32,233 nucleotides of DNA from Thiobacillus denitrificans. GTDB taxonomy: Bacteria; Pseudomonadota; Gammaproteobacteria; Burkholderiales; Thiobacillaceae. Every line of letters begins with the position of its first letter. Positions within the stretch are counted from its first letter, which is position 1. A program made the position numbers and the translations under genes. Shown one piece after another: positions 8,401-16,172 of the stretch. The notes below the pieces were generated by a model. It had not been told where the DNA came from and ran no database searches. It saw nothing but the letters and a program-made list of their open reading frames with translations. Where the stretch lies: NCBI RefSeq assembly GCF_001530125.1, contig NZ_LDUG01000017.1, positions 102,647 to 134,879 on the forward strand, written 5' to 3'.

Positions 8401-8880
8401 ATGAGCGAATTCACCCATTTTGATGAACGTGGCCGCGCTGTCATGGTCGACGTTGCGGACAAGGACGACACACGGCGCGTTGCCGTGGCAAGCGGCCGGA
8501 TCAGCATGTTACCCGATACGCTGACGCGCATTCTCGGCGGTCAGGCGGCCAAGGGCGATGTGCTCGGCATCGCGCGCATCGCGGCGATCCAGGCGACCAA
8601 GCGCACCGCCGAACTGATCCCGTTGTGCCACCCCATTGCGCTAACGAAAGTGGCGGTGGAATTCAGTCACGACGAGGCCGAATCGTCGATCGCCTGCAGG
8701 GTGACGGCCGAAACCGTCGGCAAGACCGGGGTGGAGATGGAGGCCTTGACCGGCGTCAGTGTGGCGCTGCTGACCATCTACGATATGTGCAAGGCGGTCG
8801 ATCGCGGCATGACGATGTCGGACATCCGGCTGCTGGAAAAGCAGGGTGGGCGCTCCGGCCACTGGCGCGCCCCGTTGTAA
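8401..8880 (+). CDS. moaC: MoaC, cyclic pyranopterin monophosphate synthase
   Basis: 159 residues, typical for MoaC. It converts the MoaA product (3',8-cyclo-7,8-dihydro-GTP) to cyclic pyranopterin monophosphate, an early step of molybdopterin synthesis. The start [18 protein letters not shown], the [28 protein letters not shown] core (KGD 51-53, LCHP 75-78) and [25 protein letters not shown] near the end are all family signatures. The open frame extends far upstream, but the ATG at 8401 fits the family N-terminus and has AAGG 9 bases before it. Its nearest beneficiary here is the molybdenum enzyme SoeA, encoded 1.6 kb downstream. Confidence 0.96.
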   Translation: MSEFTHFDERGRAVMVDVADKDDTRRVAVASGRISMLPDTLTRILGGQAAKGDVLGIARIAAIQATKRTAELIPLCHPIALTKVAVEFSHDEAESSIACRVTAETVGKTGVEMEALTGVSVALLTIYDMCKAVDRGMTMSDIRLLEKQGGRSGHWRAPL

Positions 8881-8962
8881 ACATTCATCTGGTCAAAACA
8901 TCCTCTTGTGCCATTTGCCGTGCCGCGGCACGATGGCGGCGTAAAAAATTTTAAAAAATCGT

Positions 8963-9664
8963 ATGCGTTTTTTCAGATTTCTGTTGTTGAGCGTATGGGC
9001 ATGTTCGTTCGCGGCGCGGGCCGACATGCCGGACTACCGGGCCTTTCCGGCCGAAGGCGCGCGCCTGCTGCTGTGGGTGGCATCCGAACGCGGGCGCGCC
9101 GAACCCGAATTGCAGGCCGCGCAGCAGCTGGCCGAACGCGGCATGGCGGTGTGGTCGCTCGACCCCGTCAGCGCCTATTTCCTGCCGCAGCTGCCGAGCA
9201 GCATGGACAGCGTGCCGGTGCAGGACATGGCGGACTGGCTGCGCGCCGCACAGGCCGGCGGCAAGCGGGTCGTCGTGTATGCGGTGTCGCGCGCCGCGGT
9301 GCCGCTGCTGCGCGCCGCCGCCTTGCTGCAACCGGTCGAGCGGCAACAGTTGTGCGTGCTGCTGATGTATCCGAATCTCTATACCGTGGCGGAACCGCTG
9401 ACCGCGCCGGATTTTCTCGATGTGGGGCGCCTGTCCGGCTTGCCGGTGCGGGTGCTGCAGCCGCGCCGTTCGGCCGCCACGCCCTGGCTGCCTGGCCTGC
9501 TGGACCATCTGACGAAACAGGGAGCGTTGACCAGCCATGTAATTCTGGAAAACCTGCGCGAAGGCTACTGGATGCGCGAAACGCCAACCGAATTCGAGAT
9601 GGCCGAGAGTCGTCGCATGGATGCCATGCTGCTGCGTGAATTGAATGACTGGGGATGTCAATGA
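8963..9664 (+). CDS. Exported alpha/beta-hydrolase-like protein, function unknown
   Basis: 233 residues with a signal peptide (MRFFRFLLLSVWACSFAARA). The mature part reads like an alpha/beta-hydrolase fold: a strand RLLLWVASERG, a helix, a second strand MAVWSLDPVSAYFLP, and a strand-elbow-helix VVVYAVSRAAVPLLRAA where the nucleophile elbow would be. The usual G-x-S-x-G is degraded to A-V-S-R-A, so catalysis is doubtful, although the Ser is kept. No ribosome site is obvious before the ATG; the upstream 80 bases hold a CGTGCC/GGCACG palindrome and an A/T-rich run. It overlaps the following thioredoxin gene by ATGA and so is probably cotranslated with it. Specific function cannot be read from the sequence. 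Confidence 0.65.
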   Translation: MRFFRFLLLSVWACSFAARADMPDYRAFPAEGARLLLWVASERGRAEPELQAAQQLAERGMAVWSLDPVSAYFLPQLPSSMDSVPVQDMADWLRAAQAGGKRVVVYAVSRAAVPLLRAAALLQPVERQQLCVLLMYPNLYTVAEPLTAPDFLDVGRLSGLPVRVLQPRRSAATPWLPGLLDHLTKQGALTSHVILENLREGYWMRETPTEFEMAESRRMDAMLLRELNDWGCQ

Positions 9665-10209
9665 AACGATTGCTGATGGCTTGTGCACTGGGTCTGCTGC
9701 TGAACGTCGGCGCGCAGGCTGCCGGATTCGAGGCGCGCGCCGCCACGCCGGCGCCGGAACTGAAGGCGCAGGACCTGACGGGCGCCACCAGGACCCTGGC
9801 CGACTACCGCGGCAAGGTGGTGCTGCTCAATTTCTGGGCGTCGTGGTGCCCGCCCTGCCTGCGTGAAATGCCGTCGATGGAGCGGCTGCGGGTGAAGATG
9901 AAAGGGCGGCCGCTGGCCATCGTCGCGCTCGACAGCGCCGAAACGCCAGAGGAGGTGAATGCATTTTTGTTCAAAATGAAGCTGGGTTTTCCGATCCTGC
10001 TCGATCCCGACGGCAGCAACACCCAACGCTGGAAAGTCTTTGCCCTGCCCACCACCTTTCTGCTGGATGCGCAGGGCCGCGTGCGTTACGTGCTGACCGG
10101 GCCGACCGAATGGGACGAAGACGAAGCGCTCGAGGTGATCGAATCGCTGCTGGCTGAATTGCCGGCCCGGTCGAAACAGCGTGAATCGGGGCGTTTAACC
10201 CCTCGATAA
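9661..10209 (+). CDS. TlpA-family periplasmic thioredoxin
   Basis: 182 residues. The start at 9661 is preferred over the ATG at 9655 because GGGG then sits 6 bases upstream and the start forms an ATGA overlap with the preceding gene. An N-terminal signal (MKRLLMACALGLLLNVGAQAA) is followed by a TlpA/ResA-like thioredoxin domain: PAPELKAQDLTG, KVVLLNFWASWCPPCLREMPS with the active-site C63-P-P-C66, and the cis-Pro region ALPTTFLLD. Such proteins reduce disulfides in exported apocytochromes c or other periplasmic thiols. The window carries c-type cytochromes SoxA and SoxX, but a direct link is only inference. A hairpin with a short T run follows. Confidence 0.88.
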   Translation: MKRLLMACALGLLLNVGAQAAGFEARAATPAPELKAQDLTGATRTLADYRGKVVLLNFWASWCPPCLREMPSMERLRVKMKGRPLAIVALDSAETPEEVNAFLFKMKLGFPILLDPDGSNTQRWKVFALPTTFLLDAQGRVRYVLTGPTEWDEDEALEVIESLLAELPARSKQRESGRLTPR

Positions 10210-10226
10210 ATAAGGAATATTATTAG

Positions 10227-10254
10227 AACGGCTTATAGGGATATCAGCCGTTTT
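10227..10254 (+). terminator. Probable terminator after the tlpA-like gene
   Basis: AACGGCT / AGCCGTT stem of 7 bp with a 12-base loop that can pair further (TAT/ATA), followed by a short T run. It starts 17 bases after the stop codon. Moderate strength. Confidence 0.55.
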
Positions 10255-10331
10255 ACTTGCCAGGTGGGCGGCTTGAAGTGCAAAATAACAATATATTCGA
10301 AACCTTTAATATATAGCCGTCCCCACAGCAT

Positions 10332-10407
10332 CCAGCGCCGATGCGCTGGCGCTGCTTCCAGCAGTCACCTAATATCCGACAGGAAAATGCAGTTCCATTG
10401 CGGAACC
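10332..10407 (+). other. Two hairpins in the soeA leader
   Basis: CCAGCGC-CGAT-GCGCTGG (10332-10349, perfect 7-bp stem) and GTTCC-ATTGC-GGAAC (10392-10406) lie in the 228-base gap before soeA. No known riboswitch class was recognised; the second hairpin ends about 30 bases before the start codon. Confidence 0.4.
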
Positions 10408-10437
10408 GCTGGGGACCATTTTGAGCTTAGAGACCGT

Positions 10438-13311
10438 ATGAACGCCAAGATCAAACTCGAAAATCACGACGCGCAGGAAATCAAGTACACCACCTGCTAC
10501 ATGTGCGCGTGCCGTTGCGGCATCAAGGTGACGATGGAGGGCAACAAGGTCCGCTTTATCCAGGGCAACCGCAACCATCCCACCAACCAGGGCGTGCTGT
10601 GCGCCAAGGGATCGGCCGGGATCATGAAGCAGTATTCCACTGCCAAGCTGACCCAGCCCTTGATGCGCAAGCCCGGCACCGAACGCGGCGAAGGCATTTA
10701 CGAGCCGATTTCCTGGGAACAGGCGCTCGACGTGCTGACCAACCGTCTGGAAGAGATCCGCGCGACCGACCCGTCCAAGCTGGCCTACTTCACCGGGCGC
10801 GACCAGATGCAGGCGCTGACCGGCCTGTGGGCGCAGCAGTTCGGCACCCCAAACTGGGCGGCGCACGGCGGTTTCTGCTCGGTCAACATGGCGGTGGCCG
10901 GCCTCTATTCCATCGGTTTCTCGTTCTGGGAATTCGGTGCACCAGACTGGGATTACGCCAAGTACTTCCTGATGTGGGGCGTGGCGGAAGACCACTCGTC
11001 CAACCCGATCAAGATTGGTCTGGAAAAGCTCAAGCGTAAGGGCGGCAAGTTCGTTACCATCAATCCGGTGCGCACCGGCTATTCGGCGATTGCCGACGAA
11101 TGGCTGCCGATCAAGCCGGGCATGGACGGCTTGCTGGCCATGTCGATGGTGCACGTGCTGCTGAAGCACGAGCAATTCGACTACGAATTCCTGGTGCGCT
11201 ACACCAACGCCTCCTGGCTGGTGGTGCAGAGCCCGGGGCAGAAGGGCGACGGCCTGTTCCTGCGGGACGAGAACGATCATCCGCTGATCTGGGACATCGA
11301 CAAGGAAGCGTTCAGGAACGGCATCGACGGCGACATCGCCCCGGCGCTGTTCGGCGAATATGTGGCGCCGGACGGCCGTCGCGTCAAGACCGTGATGTCG
11401 CTGATGGTCGAACGCTATCTCGACGAACGCTATGCGCCTGAAAATGTGGCGCTGGAATGCGGCCTGCCGGCCGAAACCATCGAGCGCATCGCGCTGGAAA
11501 TGGCGCACGTCGCGTTCAAGGAAACGGTCGAGCTGCCGATCGAGTGGACCGACGTGTGGGGCCGCAAGCACGACAAGGTGGTTGGCCGCCCGGTGGCGAT
11601 GTACGCGATGCGCGGCATCGCTGCGCATTCCAACGGCTTCCATTCCTGCCGCGCGATCCACATGATCCAGATGCTGCTGGGCGCGCTTGATTCGCCGGGC
11701 AACTTCCGCGCTCGCGCGCCGTATCCGAAGCCGATCCCGCCGCACCAGCTGCCGGAAAACAACATCGACATCATCAACGCGCCGAACACCCCGCTGTCGC
11801 GTCCGCCGCTCGGTTTCCCGACGTGTCCGGAAGACCTGGTGATCGACGAATTCGGCAACCCGCTGCGCATCGACAAGGCCTTCTCCTGGGAGACGCCGCT
11901 GTCCTCGCACGGCCTGATGCACATGGTCATCACCAACGCGGCGAACCACGATCCCTACGCGCTCGATACGCTGATCCTGTTCATGGCCAACATGGCGTGG
12001 AACTCGTCCATGAACACGTCGAACATCCAGGACATGCTGCGCGCCAGGGATCCGGAAGAGCCCGGCCAGTACAAGATCCCGTTCCTGGTGGTGATCGACG
12101 CCTTCCATTCGGAGATGACCAACTTCGCCGACCTGATCCTGCCGGACACCACCTATCTCGAACGGCACGACTGCATTTCGCTGCTCGACCGGCCGATTTC
12201 CGAGCCGGATGCGGCGGCCGACGCCATCCGTTATCCGCTGGTCAAGCCCGAGCGTGACGTGCGGCCGTGGCAGGAAGTCATGGTCGAGCTGGCGGGGCGC
12301 CTGAAATTCCCGGCCTTCACCAAGCCGGACGGCACGCCCAAGTTCAAGGACTATCCCGACTTCATCGTCAACTACGAGCGTTCGCCGGGCGTGGGCTTCC
12401 TCGCCGGCTGGCGCGGCAAGGATGGCACCCAGTCGCTCAAGGGCGAGCCCAATCCCAGGCAGTGGGAAAAGTACATCGAGAACCAGAGTTTCTTCGCCCA
12501 CCACTGGCCCGACAGCCAGAAATACATGCGCTTCGCCAACAAGGACTACCTCGACGTGGCGGCCGATGTGGGTTTCGTCGGCAAGGCCGAGCCCATCATC
12601 ATGCAGTTCTATTCCGAGCCGCTGCAGAAATTCCGCCTGGCGGGGCAGGGCCTGTACGACGGTCCGCAGCCCAACAACCAGGTCGACCGCGAGCGCCTGG
12701 TGAAGTACTTCGACCCGCTGCCGATGTGGTACGAGCCGCTCGAGCAGCAGCGTGTCAACAAGGACGAATACCCCTTCTTCGCGCTGACCCAGCGCCCCAT
12801 GTTCATGTACCACTCGTGGGATTCGCAGAACGTGTGGCTGCGTCAGATCATGGCGCAGAACTACATGTACATGAACGCGCGCAAGGCGGCGAAAATGGGC
12901 ATCAAGGACTTCGACTGGATCTGGGTCGAGTCGCACAACGGCAAGATCCGCTGCCAGGCCAAGACCATGGAAGGCACCCAGGAAGACACCATCTGGACCT
13001 GGAACGCCATCGGCAAGCAGAAGGGTGCCTGGGGCCTGAAGGAAAACGCTTCCGAGGCGACCAAGGGCTTCCTGCTCAACCACCTGATTTCCGAGCTGCT
13101 GCCGGAAAAGGCCGGCGAACGCCGCGTCACCAACTCCGACCCGGTGACCGGCCAGGCGGCGTGGTTCGACCTGCGCGTAAAAATTTGGAAAGCCGCACCG
13201 GGTGAGACCGGCTCCTGGCCGCAGTTCGACGCGCTGAAGAAACTGCCGGGTGACGACTACGCGCGCCCCGACGTGCTGCGTTACGACGCGCGCGACCACA
13301 AAAAAAACTAA
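10438..13311 (+). CDS. soeA: SoeA, molybdopterin subunit of cytoplasmic sulfite dehydrogenase
   Basis: 957 residues from the ATG at 10438. The frame is open upstream to 10264, but those 58 residues are not family-like. The N-terminus has the [4Fe-4S] pattern C20-x2-C23-x3-C27-x27-C55, then a complex iron-sulfur molybdoenzyme (PsrA/PhsA-like) catalytic domain. C147 in HGGFCSVNM is the likely molybdenum ligand. There is no Tat signal, so the enzyme should face the cytoplasm, which separates SoeA from exported polysulfide or thiosulfate reductases of the same family. With SoeB and SoeC it oxidises sulfite to sulfate and passes electrons to quinone. The C-terminal molybdopterin dinucleotide-binding domain spans roughly the last 150-200 residues. 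SoeB follows after a 200-base gap holding an inverted repeat. The soe role rests on architecture and the soeB-soeC-rhd-tusA-dsrE2 context. Confidence 0.88.
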   Translation: MNAKIKLENHDAQEIKYTTCYMCACRCGIKVTMEGNKVRFIQGNRNHPTNQGVLCAKGSAGIMKQYSTAKLTQPLMRKPGTERGEGIYEPISWEQALDVLTNRLEEIRATDPSKLAYFTGRDQMQALTGLWAQQFGTPNWAAHGGFCSVNMAVAGLYSIGFSFWEFGAPDWDYAKYFLMWGVAEDHSSNPIKIGLEKLKRKGGKFVTINPVRTGYSAIADEWLPIKPGMDGLLAMSMVHVLLKHEQFDYEFLVRYTNASWLVVQSPGQKGDGLFLRDENDHPLIWDIDKEAFRNGIDGDIAPALFGEYVAPDGRRVKTVMSLMVERYLDERYAPENVALECGLPAETIERIALEMAHVAFKETVELPIEWTDVWGRKHDKVVGRPVAMYAMRGIAAHSNGFHSCRAIHMIQMLLGALDSPGNFRARAPYPKPIPPHQLPENNIDIINAPNTPLSRPPLGFPTCPEDLVIDEFGNPLRIDKAFSWETPLSSHGLMHMVITNAANHDPYALDTLILFMANMAWNSSMNTSNIQDMLRARDPEEPGQYKIPFLVVIDAFHSEMTNFADLILPDTTYLERHDCISLLDRPISEPDAAADAIRYPLVKPERDVRPWQEVMVELAGRLKFPAFTKPDGTPKFKDYPDFIVNYERSPGVGFLAGWRGKDGTQSLKGEPNPRQWEKYIENQSFFAHHWPDSQKYMRFANKDYLDVAADVGFVGKAEPIIMQFYSEPLQKFRLAGQGLYDGPQPNNQVDRERLVKYFDPLPMWYEPLEQQRVNKDEYPFFALTQRPMFMYHSWDSQNVWLRQIMAQNYMYMNARKAAKMGIKDFDWIWVESHNGKIRCQAKTMEGTQEDTIWTWNAIGKQKGAWGLKENASEATKGFLLNHLISELLPEKAGERRVTNSDPVTGQAAWFDLRVKIWKAAPGETGSWPQFDALKKLPGDDYARPDVLRYDARDHKKN

Positions 13312-13344
13312 GCAGCACCCGATAAATCTGGGGAAGACAGTTGA

Positions 13345-13478
13345 ACCACAGAGGCACGGAGACACAGAGAAAATCGTTCAATCAATGTATTGCATTGGAC
13401 CCGGCTTTCACCCGATGGATGATCGGGCAGCGTGCCGCAATATCTTGTTTGTTCTCTGTGTCTCCGTGCCTCTGTGGT
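13345..13478. repeat. Inverted repeat with perfect 27-bp arms between soeA and soeB
   Basis: The arm at 13345-13371 (starting ACCACAGAGGCACGG) is the exact reverse complement of 13452-13478. The 80-base spacer contains a further hairpin, CCCGAT / ATCGGG. No open reading frame is credible inside. It looks like an interspersed, REPIN- or MITE-like element. Comparable CACAGAG-rich repeats recur between genes in other proteobacterial genomes, from general knowledge; no search was run. Confidence 0.85.
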
Positions 13479-13511
13479 GAAAAACTTGGGATCAATTAAG
13501 CGAGCAAAATT

Positions 13512-14207
13512 ATGAGACTTGGATTAGTCGTCGACCTCGACGTATGCGTGGGCTGTCATGCCTGCGCCATCGCCTGCAAGGAATGGAATGCTTCCGGCAC
13601 CATCGGCCCCTTGACGGACTACCAGCCCTATGGAGCTGAGCCGTCGGGCGTGTGGTTTAACCGGATTCGCAGTTACGAAATGGACGAGTACCCGAACAAC
13701 AAGACGATCAACTTCCCGATGTCGTGCATGCACTGCGAGAGTGCCGAGTGCGTCACCGTGTGCCCCACCGGCGCGTCGTACAAGCGTCCCGAAGACGGCA
13801 TCGTACTGATCGATCAGGACAAATGCATGGGCTGCAACTATTGCTCGTGGGCGTGCCCGTACGGCGCGCGTGAGCTCGACCGCTCCAGTGGCACGATGAA
13901 GAAGTGCACCCTGTGCGTCGACCGCATCTACGACCAGGAACTGCCGGTCGAAGAGCGCCAGCCCGCGTGCGTGCTGGTCTGCCCAGCGCATGCCCGCATG
14001 TTTGGCGATTTCGACGACCCCGATTCGGCGGTGTCGCGCACCGTGCGCGAGCGCAGCGGCTTCTCGTTGATGCCCGAGTTGAACTACAACCCGACCAATC
14101 AGTACCTGCCGCCACGCAGCAAGCCGGTGATTCCGGTTGAGACCAAACCCAAAGGTGGCTTGAAGGAAAGTATCAAGCAGTTCGCCAACAGGCTGGTGCG
14201 CCGCTAA
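13512..14207 (+). CDS. soeB: SoeB, four-cluster iron-sulfur subunit
   Basis: 231 residues with sixteen cysteines in four groups: C12/15/18/22, C72/75/80/84, C105/108/111/115 and C132/135/153/157, which is the DmsB/PsrB-type ferredoxin subunit holding four [4Fe-4S] clusters. It would carry electrons from the molybdenum site in SoeA to the membrane subunit SoeC. There is no signal peptide, matching a cytoplasmic-facing complex. No strong ribosome site precedes the ATG (GCGAGCAAAATT). The gene follows soeA after a 27-bp-armed inverted repeat and precedes soeC by 53 bases. Confidence 0.9.
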   Translation: MRLGLVVDLDVCVGCHACAIACKEWNASGTIGPLTDYQPYGAEPSGVWFNRIRSYEMDEYPNNKTINFPMSCMHCESAECVTVCPTGASYKRPEDGIVLIDQDKCMGCNYCSWACPYGARELDRSSGTMKKCTLCVDRIYDQELPVEERQPACVLVCPAHARMFGDFDDPDSAVSRTVRERSGFSLMPELNYNPTNQYLPPRSKPVIPVETKPKGGLKESIKQFANRLVRR

Positions 14208-14260
14208 ACCGTGCTTCCCTTACATTGCGTCGTCATTAAAAAATAGCGCCAGGAGTAGCC

Positions 14261-15199
14261 ATGCATCCCGCTTTCTCAGTCATCTTCTTCACCGTGGCAT
14301 CGGGCGCCGGCTTCGGCCTGTTCTCGCTGCTGTTTATTGCCGACTTCTTCAAGCTTGGCGGCGGTTTCAGCCAGGATCAGCTCGTCGCGGGCGGCATCAT
14401 TGCGCTGGCGCTGGTCGTGTTCGGCCTGTTGGCGTCCACCTTTCACCTCGCCAATCCGAAAAACGCCTGGCGTGCCTTCAGCCGCTTCCGCACCTCGTGG
14501 CTGGCGCGCGAGGGGGTGTTTGCCGTAGTGTTCATGCCGCTGGCCCTGATCTATCTCGGCAGCATCATGTTCGAGGCGCCACAGTGGCTGCGTGTCGGCA
14601 GCGGCTTCCTGGCCGCTGTGATGGCCTGGGTCACGGTGTTCTCCACCGGCATGATCTACGCCTGTCTGAAAACCATCCGCCAGTGGAACACCCCGCTGGT
14701 GCCGGCCAACTACCTGGCGCTGGGCTACGCCAGCGGCAGTCTGCTGCTGCTGCTGGGCGCGGTTCTCGCCGGTCTCGACACCACCCCTTATATCGCGATG
14801 TCGGCGCTGATCGTCTCCATCGCCGCGGTCCTGAAAGCGATCTACTACTTCTGGATCCGCAGCCCCGGCTTGTCGCCGACCATCAACACCGCCACCGGCC
14901 TCACCCGCGCCCAAGTCAAGCTGCTCGACACCGGCCACACTCACGGCACCTTCCTCACCCAGGAATTCGGCTTCCAGATCGCGCGGCAGAGAGCCAGTTT
15001 GCTCAAGGCCGTGGTGTTCGTGCTGGGCTTTGCGTTGCCCGGCCTGATGCTGATGTGGGTCTTCAACCAGCAAGGCGGCCAAACCGCAGCCATCATCGCC
15101 GCCCTTGCCGGCCTTGGCGGCGCCGCAGTCGAACGCTGGCTGTTCTTCGCAGAGGCCCGCCATGTCGTCAACCTTTATCACGGCGCCCAGCGCTGCTAA
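14261..15199 (+). CDS. soeC: SoeC, DmsC-type membrane anchor
   Basis: 312 residues made of about eight hydrophobic helices, beginning MHPAFSVIFFTVASGAGFGL and including SLLFIADFF, LVVFGLLAS and MSALIVSIAAVLKAIYYFW. DmsC-family subunits anchor molybdoenzymes and pass electrons to or from the quinone pool; here the direction would be sulfite to quinone. The motif HLANPKNAWRAFSRFRTSWLAREG is typical of this family. CAGGAG lies about 8 bases before the ATG. It ends the soe set; a REPIN-like repeat follows the stop by 21 bases. Confidence 0.88.
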   Translation: MHPAFSVIFFTVASGAGFGLFSLLFIADFFKLGGGFSQDQLVAGGIIALALVVFGLLASTFHLANPKNAWRAFSRFRTSWLAREGVFAVVFMPLALIYLGSIMFEAPQWLRVGSGFLAAVMAWVTVFSTGMIYACLKTIRQWNTPLVPANYLALGYASGSLLLLLGAVLAGLDTTPYIAMSALIVSIAAVLKAIYYFWIRSPGLSPTINTATGLTRAQVKLLDTGHTHGTFLTQEFGFQIARQRASLLKAVVFVLGFALPGLMLMWVFNQQGGQTAAIIAALAGLGGAAVERWLFFAEARHVVNLYHGAQRC

Positions 15200-15220
15200 G
15201 CAACGGCCTTTCCAAGCCGC

Positions 15221-15302
15221 CTGTCGTAGGAGGGCCGCCCTCGGCCCGATGCCGTGGTGATCGCGACGGCACGAAATCGCGGCGGGGCGCCGCTCCCACA
15301 GG
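15221..15302. repeat. REPIN-like inverted pair of REP-type hairpins
   Basis: The left unit begins CTGTCGTAGGAGGGCCGCCC and the reverse complement of the right unit begins CTGTGGGAGCGGCGCCCCGC, so two related GTAGGAG-type units face each other around a central GCCGT/ACGGC stem. This matches the form of REP doublets known from other proteobacteria. It lies between the soeC stop and the rhd promoter. Confidence 0.7.
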
Positions 15303-15326
15303 GGTAGCGGGGGCAGAGCCCCACTC

Positions 15327-15355
15327 TTGGCGAGCCCCCCGCTTTGGGGTATATT
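15327..15355 (+). promoter_or_regulatory. Sigma70 promoter for rhd-tusA-dsrE2
   Basis: TTGGCG (15327-15332), exactly 17 bases, then TATATT (15350-15355): 4/6 and 5/6 matches with optimal spacing. Transcription would start near 15362, about 33 bases before the rhodanese ATG. The spacer contains CCCCCC and GGGG runs that can pair. Confidence 0.7.
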
Positions 15356-15394
15356 AGAAAACACTAATTTCTCCATTGCAGGAGTGTGACCTTT

Positions 15395-15724
15395 ATGTTT
15401 GGACTGTCAGGTTTCAAGGAAGTCGATCCCAGCTACGTTGCGGAAATCGCCTCCAAAGGCGCACATCTGATCGATGTGCGCACCGAGGCCGAAGTCGCAC
15501 AAGGCGTGATCGATGGCGCCATCCACATCCCGCTGCACTTGTTGCCGCTGCGTGCGGCCGATATTCCCCAGGACAAACCCGTGGTGATCTATTGCCGCTC
15601 AGGCGCGCGCTCGGCTCAGGCCTGCGCGTTCATGGCCTCCAAAGGTTTCGACAACATGCATAACCTGGCTGGCGGCATCATGGCCTGGGCGCGTTCAGGC
15701 AACGCGCTTAGCCTGCTACGTTAA
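15395..15724 (+). CDS. Single-domain rhodanese (sulfurtransferase)
   Basis: 109 residues. The ATG at 15395 is chosen over a GTG at 15386 because GGAG at 15381-15384 then has normal spacing. One rhodanese domain: AHLIDVRTEAEVAQGVIDGAIHIPL, then the active-site loop YCRSGARS with C67, and NLAGGIMAWARSG at the end. It would carry persulfide sulfur on C67. Next to tusA and dsrE2 it forms the rhd-tusA-dsrE2 group found in many sulfur oxidisers, where it probably receives sulfur (for example from glutathione persulfide) and hands it to TusA. There is no signal peptide, so it is cytoplasmic. Confidence 0.92.
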   Translation: MFGLSGFKEVDPSYVAEIASKGAHLIDVRTEAEVAQGVIDGAIHIPLHLLPLRAADIPQDKPVVIYCRSGARSAQACAFMASKGFDNMHNLAGGIMAWARSGNALSLLR

Positions 15725-15867
15725 ATCCCAAGGCAAGGCACTCAAGTCCCCCCAGATTTGCCCCGTTGTGCAGCAAATTCGGTTGCAATGGGGGAACTTC
15801 TGGTTTACTGTACCGCAGCGATTTTTAGTACATACTGATTTAATTGATTTAGTGTAAGGAGAACCCA

Positions 15868-16095
15868 ATGAATTTCGATAAAGAACTTGATGCACGTGGT
15901 CTGAACTGCCCCCTACCCATCCTGCGTGCCAAGAAAGCCCTGGGAGAAGTTACCAGCGGCCAAGTGCTGAAAATCCTGTCCACCGACCCGGGTTCGGTCA
16001 AGGATTTCGCCGCTTTCGCCAAGCAGACCGGCAATGAACTGTTGTCCACGGCCGAAGCGGGTGGCGAATTCACCTTCTTCATGAAGAAAAAGTAA
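15868..16095 (+). CDS. tusA: TusA-family sulfur carrier protein
   Basis: 75 residues, the normal size. The family motif CPLP (C14-P-L-P17) in LDARGLNCPLPILRAKKAL holds the sulfur-carrying cysteine, and the protein ends in the expected beta strand GGEFTFFMKKK. In sulfur oxidisers TusA relays persulfide sulfur in the cytoplasm towards dissimilatory oxidation enzymes. AAGGAGA lies 7-8 bases before the ATG. The 143-base gap after rhd contains an imperfect hairpin (15761-15793, CCCCGTTG / CAATGGGG) and an AT-rich stretch with a weak promoter-like pair (TTTACT...TAGTAC), so an extra start of transcription is possible. An intrinsic terminator follows 15 bases after the stop. Confidence 0.95.
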   Translation: MNFDKELDARGLNCPLPILRAKKALGEVTSGQVLKILSTDPGSVKDFAAFAKQTGNELLSTAEAGGEFTFFMKKK

Positions 16096-16110
16096 GCAAG
16101 AAATTAAAAT

Positions 16111-16151
16111 CAGCGCCGTCTGTTCCTTCGAACACGCGGCGCTGTTTTTTT
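16111..16151 (+). terminator. Intrinsic terminator between tusA and dsrE2
   Basis: Outer stem CAGCGCCG / CGGCGCTG (8 bp), an internal mismatch, inner stem TGTTC / GAACA around CTTC, then seven T. It is a strong structure, yet dsrE2 starts only 21 bases further on, so it must work as a partial terminator or 3'-end stabiliser. Confidence 0.88.
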
Positions 16152-16172
16152 GACCGGGTAAAGGAGAGATAC

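Noticed and set aside
8919..8932. Palindrome CGTGCCGCGGCACG before the hydrolase-like gene, as a terminator of moaC
   Set aside because: No T run follows within the usual distance; the A/T stretch downstream is A-first. Left as an unassigned palindrome.
10369..13365. A 998-codon open frame on the minus strand opposite soeA
   Set aside because: It mirrors the whole of soeA, arises from high GC at third positions, and its product has no family features; soeA itself shows all cofactor motifs.
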